Source: Terrimicrobium sacchariphilum | Lineage (GTDB): Bacteria > Verrucomicrobiota > Verrucomicrobiia > Chthoniobacterales > Terrimicrobiaceae | Assembly (NCBI RefSeq): GCF_001613545.1 | Contig: NZ_BDCO01000002.1 | Coordinates: 992,001 to 1,056,000, forward strand | Length of the DNA stretch: 64,000 bases | Direction: 5' to 3' | In this document: one piece after another, positions 61,148 through 64,000 of the stretch | Layout: every line of letters starts with the position of its first letter | Numbering within the stretch: the stretch's first letter is position 1 | Position numbers and translations under genes: made by a program | Notes under the pieces: generated by a model | The model's input: the letters and a program-made list of their open reading frames with translations, nothing else | Told to the model about the DNA's origin: nothing | The model's database searches: none

Positions 61148-63586
61148 ATGTCTGTCCGTCGTTTATCCGTTTTCGCTCCACTTGCCTGCATCGGCCTCGC
61201 CCTGTTCGCCGTCGGCTCACCGGCTCGCGCGGGCGGAATCACGACAAACTGGCTGCCCACCGGCCCGGGCGATTTCATGGAGAACGCCAACTGGTCCGAC
61301 AACGTCCCGCAGATGGAGGGCTACGGAAATACCGGCTTCTTCACCATCAACAACGGCGGCGAGGCGCAGCTCTCCGTCAGCCACGAGGTCGCCAGCGGCC
61401 AGCTCGGCCAGACCACCGGGCAATCCGGCATCCTCACCCTCCAGACCGGATCGAATCTCATCCTGAAGCGCAATGACCTGGAGGACGACGCCTACGGCAC
61501 CATCTATGTCGGCGTGGCGGGGCAGGGCGCGCTGAATCTCACGGGCGGCACCCTCAGCGGGGTGGACCTTCGCGTGGCCAGCGCCTCCGGCGGCACCGGC
61601 AGCGTGACCTTCTCCGGCGGCGCGCTGAATCTCTCCGGCGTCCTTTACCTCGGCGACGGCGGCACCGGCACGCTCAACCAGACCGTCGGCGTATCGACTC
61701 TCTCCAGCGCCATCATCGGCGCATCCAGCACTGGCTCCGGCAACCTCACAGCCACCGGCGGCCTCCTCGATATTGATTCCCTCACCGTCGGCGGGACAGG
61801 GGAGGGAACTCTCTCCGTCGGCGGCACGGCCACCCTCCAGACCGCCTCCGTCGTCGTGGGAAGCAACTCCGGCTCCACCGGCACGGCCACCCTCAGCGGC
61901 ACCACATGGACAAACTCGGGCAATGTCACGGTGGGCGGGGCCGGGCAGGGCAGGCTCACCATCGAAAATGGCGCCTCCCTCACCGTGAACGGCTTGCTAT
62001 CCCTCTCCGGCACCTCCGGCGGCAGCGGCGCCCTCGTGCTGGATGCCTCCACTCTCGATGTCGGTCTCTTCCTCACCATCGGCCAGAGCGGCAACGGCAC
62101 CGCCACCATTTCCAATGGCAGCACGCTTACCGCCGACTCCATCGTCGTCTCCGGCGAGTCCCCCGCGCCCGCCTCCTCCCTCACTGTGACCGACTCCACC
62201 ATCATCGCCGGGCAGATCGCCGGCATGAGCAATGGCAGCGCCTCCTTTGCCGACTCCACCATCCGCGTCACGGAGGACAATGCCGCCTACTTCCTCGGGC
62301 TCAACGAGGTCTCCCTGCTCGGCGCCAGCAATACCTTTGATACCCGGCAGTATCACATCAGCACGAGTACCGCCCTGCTCGGCACCGCCCGCCTCATCAA
62401 GACCGGCGCTGGCAGCCTCGCCCTCCTCGGCGCCAGCAGCTACTCGGGAGGCACCTACCTCCAGCAGGGCGAGATCGTGGTAAACAATGCCTCCTCCCTC
62501 GGCACCGGCGCTCTTGAGATGGACACCAGCGAACTCCGCTCCACCGCCACCGCCACGCTCGCCGTCACCGAGCTCACCGTGAATGCCGCCCAGGCCGCCA
62601 CGTTCTCCACCGCCGCCTCCACCACGCTCACGCTCGACCTGGCGTCTCTGGACCTCGGCGACGACGCCACCCTCCGCTTCGGCAGCGCAGGCAATACCGG
62701 CACGATCCTCTTCGGGGCCGACACGGTGAACGCCACGCCCGGCGGCACCGGGATTCTCAGCCTGGAATACGGCACCCTCACCGCCACCGACGCCGCCCTC
62801 GGCGCCATCGCCTCGCGCGTGAGCAAGGTCTTTGTCAAAGACGGCGCCGTGCTCAACTTCAACGACCAGTCCTCCTCCGTCGACATCGGCATCCTCGAGG
62901 GCGACGGTATCCTCACCACCGGCAACAGCGTCCAGACGACCGTCACCGTCCGCTCCGGCCGCTTCGGCGGCCAGCTGGCCACCCCCGGCCAGATCGTGAA
63001 GGAAGGCTCCGGCACCCTCACCCTCTCCGGCGCACCGCAGATCTCGGATGGCATCACCGTGAATGCCGGAACCCTCCTCGTGAATGGCGCGGCCAGCAGC
63101 GATGTCTTCGTCACCGATGGCACCCTCGGCGGCACCGGCTCAGCCGATGTCATCACCCTCCAGGGCGGCACGATGAATCCCGGCGAGATCGGCGAGGCCG
63201 GCACCTTCACCGCCGATTCTCTCGTCTGGGTCGATGGCGACATGGTCTTTGACCTGGGCGCCACCCCTGCCGCCTCCGACCAGCTCATCCTCACCGGCGG
63301 CCTCTACGGCCAGGGCACGACCTACAGCTTCCTCTTCAATCTCGCCCCCGGCGCCGTCCTGAATACCACCTACACCCTCATCACGTTCGGCAGCCAGGAC
63401 ATCGCCTTGAACGCCTTCACCATCGCAAATACCGACGGCCTCGACGGCACCTTTGCCTACAACGGCTCCGCCCTCGAGTTCACCCTCACCGCCATCCCCG
63501 AGCCCGGCAGCCTGCTGTTGGCGGGAGCGGGATTGGCTGTCATGGCGATCAGTCGGTTCCGAAAGCGTAAGTCCCCAAGCGCTTAA
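61148..63586 (+). CDS. Large PATR-repeat PEP-CTERM protein
   Basis: 812 residues. Signal peptide MSVRRLSVFAPLACIGLALF (cleaved near ARAGG). Long beta-helix-like passenger with repeats of the GxGTLxxSG and NAGTLLVNG type (GSGTLTLSGAPQISDG, TVNAGTLLVNG). The PEP-CTERM tail is IPEPGSLLLAGAGLAVMAIS followed by RFRKRKSPSA. Predicted export, exosortase processing and surface location. Not a duplicate of the 22177/24054 pair but of the same architecture. Upstream in-frame extension to 60917 lacks coding character. Confidence 0.85.
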   Translation: MSVRRLSVFAPLACIGLALFAVGSPARAGGITTNWLPTGPGDFMENANWSDNVPQMEGYGNTGFFTINNGGEAQLSVSHEVASGQLGQTTGQSGILTLQTGSNLILKRNDLEDDAYGTIYVGVAGQGALNLTGGTLSGVDLRVASASGGTGSVTFSGGALNLSGVLYLGDGGTGTLNQTVGVSTLSSAIIGASSTGSGNLTATGGLLDIDSLTVGGTGEGTLSVGGTATLQTASVVVGSNSGSTGTATLSGTTWTNSGNVTVGGAGQGRLTIENGASLTVNGLLSLSGTSGGSGALVLDASTLDVGLFLTIGQSGNGTATISNGSTLTADSIVVSGESPAPASSLTVTDSTIIAGQIAGMSNGSASFADSTIRVTEDNAAYFLGLNEVSLLGASNTFDTRQYHISTSTALLGTARLIKTGAGSLALLGASSYSGGTYLQQGEIVVNNASSLGTGALEMDTSELRSTATATLAVTELTVNAAQAATFSTAASTTLTLDLASLDLGDDATLRFGSAGNTGTILFGADTVNATPGGTGILSLEYGTLTATDAALGAIASRVSKVFVKDGAVLNFNDQSSSVDIGILEGDGILTTGNSVQTTVTVRSGRFGGQLATPGQIVKEGSGTLTLSGAPQISDGITVNAGTLLVNGAASSDVFVTDGTLGGTGSADVITLQGGTMNPGEIGEAGTFTADSLVWVDGDMVFDLGATPAASDQLILTGGLYGQGTTYSFLFNLAPGAVLNTTYTLITFGSQDIALNAFTIANTDGLDGTFAYNGSALEFTLTAIPEPGSLLLAGAGLAVMAISRFRKRKSPSA

Positions 63587-63609
63587 GAAATAGCGGGAAA
63601 GGTGTCAGG

Positions 63610-63830
63610 CGTGTAATATCCGTTTTCGCGAAGCGTGCAGGCTGTGATCCGGTGCTTCACGGACAAAGGCACTGCGATCTGGAGATTTCCTGCGCAGCCC
63701 CCCGCCATGGAACATCGCCTCGGATGCCTTCGCCAGTGGAACGCCGCTGCGAAGCGGGTTGGGCATGCGACTGCTTTTGGCCCTGTCGTTTCGCGCCACA
63801 GCATCCCACGGCAAGGGCGATGAGGCCATA
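63610..63830. repeat. Dispersed ~220-bp repeat, longest copy
   Basis: The first half (63615-63735: CGCGAAGCGTG, TGATCCGGTGCTTCAC, GGAGATTTCCTGCGCA) aligns with the interior of the element at 58102-58274. The second half (GCGAAGCGGGTTGGGCATGC, GACTGCTTTTGG) aligns with 60652-60750. No gene is supported from 63587 to the end of the window at 64000. Confidence 0.6.
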
Positions 63831-64000
63831 CCGTCGGATGTGCGCTCGGATGGATGGTGTGCCGAGTCGGTCCTCGAGTCGACGGCGGGTGCTCTTCAAT
63901 GGGTGCCGATCGGTTCCTCGGATTGCGCTGCGCACAGGCCGCGCTTCGTCCGGCGACCGACAAAATCCATGAACATCTTTCCCTCCCGGGTCCAGTCCTC

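Noticed and set aside
1-64000. CRISPR arrays and cas genes
   Set aside because: No short, regularly spaced direct repeats with unique spacers were seen; the only tandem arrays are long intergenic repeats or protein-coding repeats.

Overview
The window is GC-rich chromosomal DNA, most likely from a member of the Verrucomicrobiota. This is inferred from four large secreted proteins ending in PEP-CTERM sorting tails (three of them with autotransporter-like PATR repeats), from a family of roughly 150-bp intergenic repeats scattered over the first 33 kb, and from many small exported proteins with few relatives. No tRNA, rRNA or CRISPR array was recognised.

Layout. Positions 1-2109 hold the end of a repeat-rich PEP-CTERM protein. 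2928-4882 is a compact type II restriction-modification pair whose endonuclease is clearly EcoRV-like. 5000-35700 is ordinary chromosome dominated by exported and membrane proteins of unknown function, with a YafY regulator/VOC pair, a Schlafen/AlbA-type ATPase, an Mrr-type restriction enzyme, an HNH nuclease, a HEAT-repeat protein, and a ParD/ParE-like module whose toxin carries a stop codon. Several genes are recent duplicates: 19269/19945 in tandem, the PEP-CTERM pair 22177/24054 in tandem with copied terminators, and 30341/32516 as an inverted duplication that includes 3' flanking DNA. 35799-39491 encodes pyruvate:ferredoxin oxidoreductase.

40351-60487 is a podovirus-type late-gene island: T7-like tail fibre, lysis genes (TM proteins, CHAP endolysin), small and large terminase, capsid, tail-tube (gp11/gp12-like) and internal-virion (gp14/gp15-like) genes. 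I see no integrase, repressor, replication genes or portal protein. Its right end is the most unusual part of the window. The last large virion protein (55382-57484) carries a low-GC C-terminal domain with the R...SxS...QxE signature of an ADP-ribosyltransferase. Two small genes follow, and then comes a second, 5'-truncated and frameshifted copy of the same virion protein (58281-59902). The second copy shares a 'SLGKQEVP' junction motif but ends in a different, metallopeptidase-like domain, and it too is followed by two small genes. This is the organisation of polymorphic toxins with an orphan toxin/immunity cassette, here built on a phage ejection protein.

The window closes with a third PATR/PEP-CTERM protein (61148-63586) between copies of another dispersed repeat.
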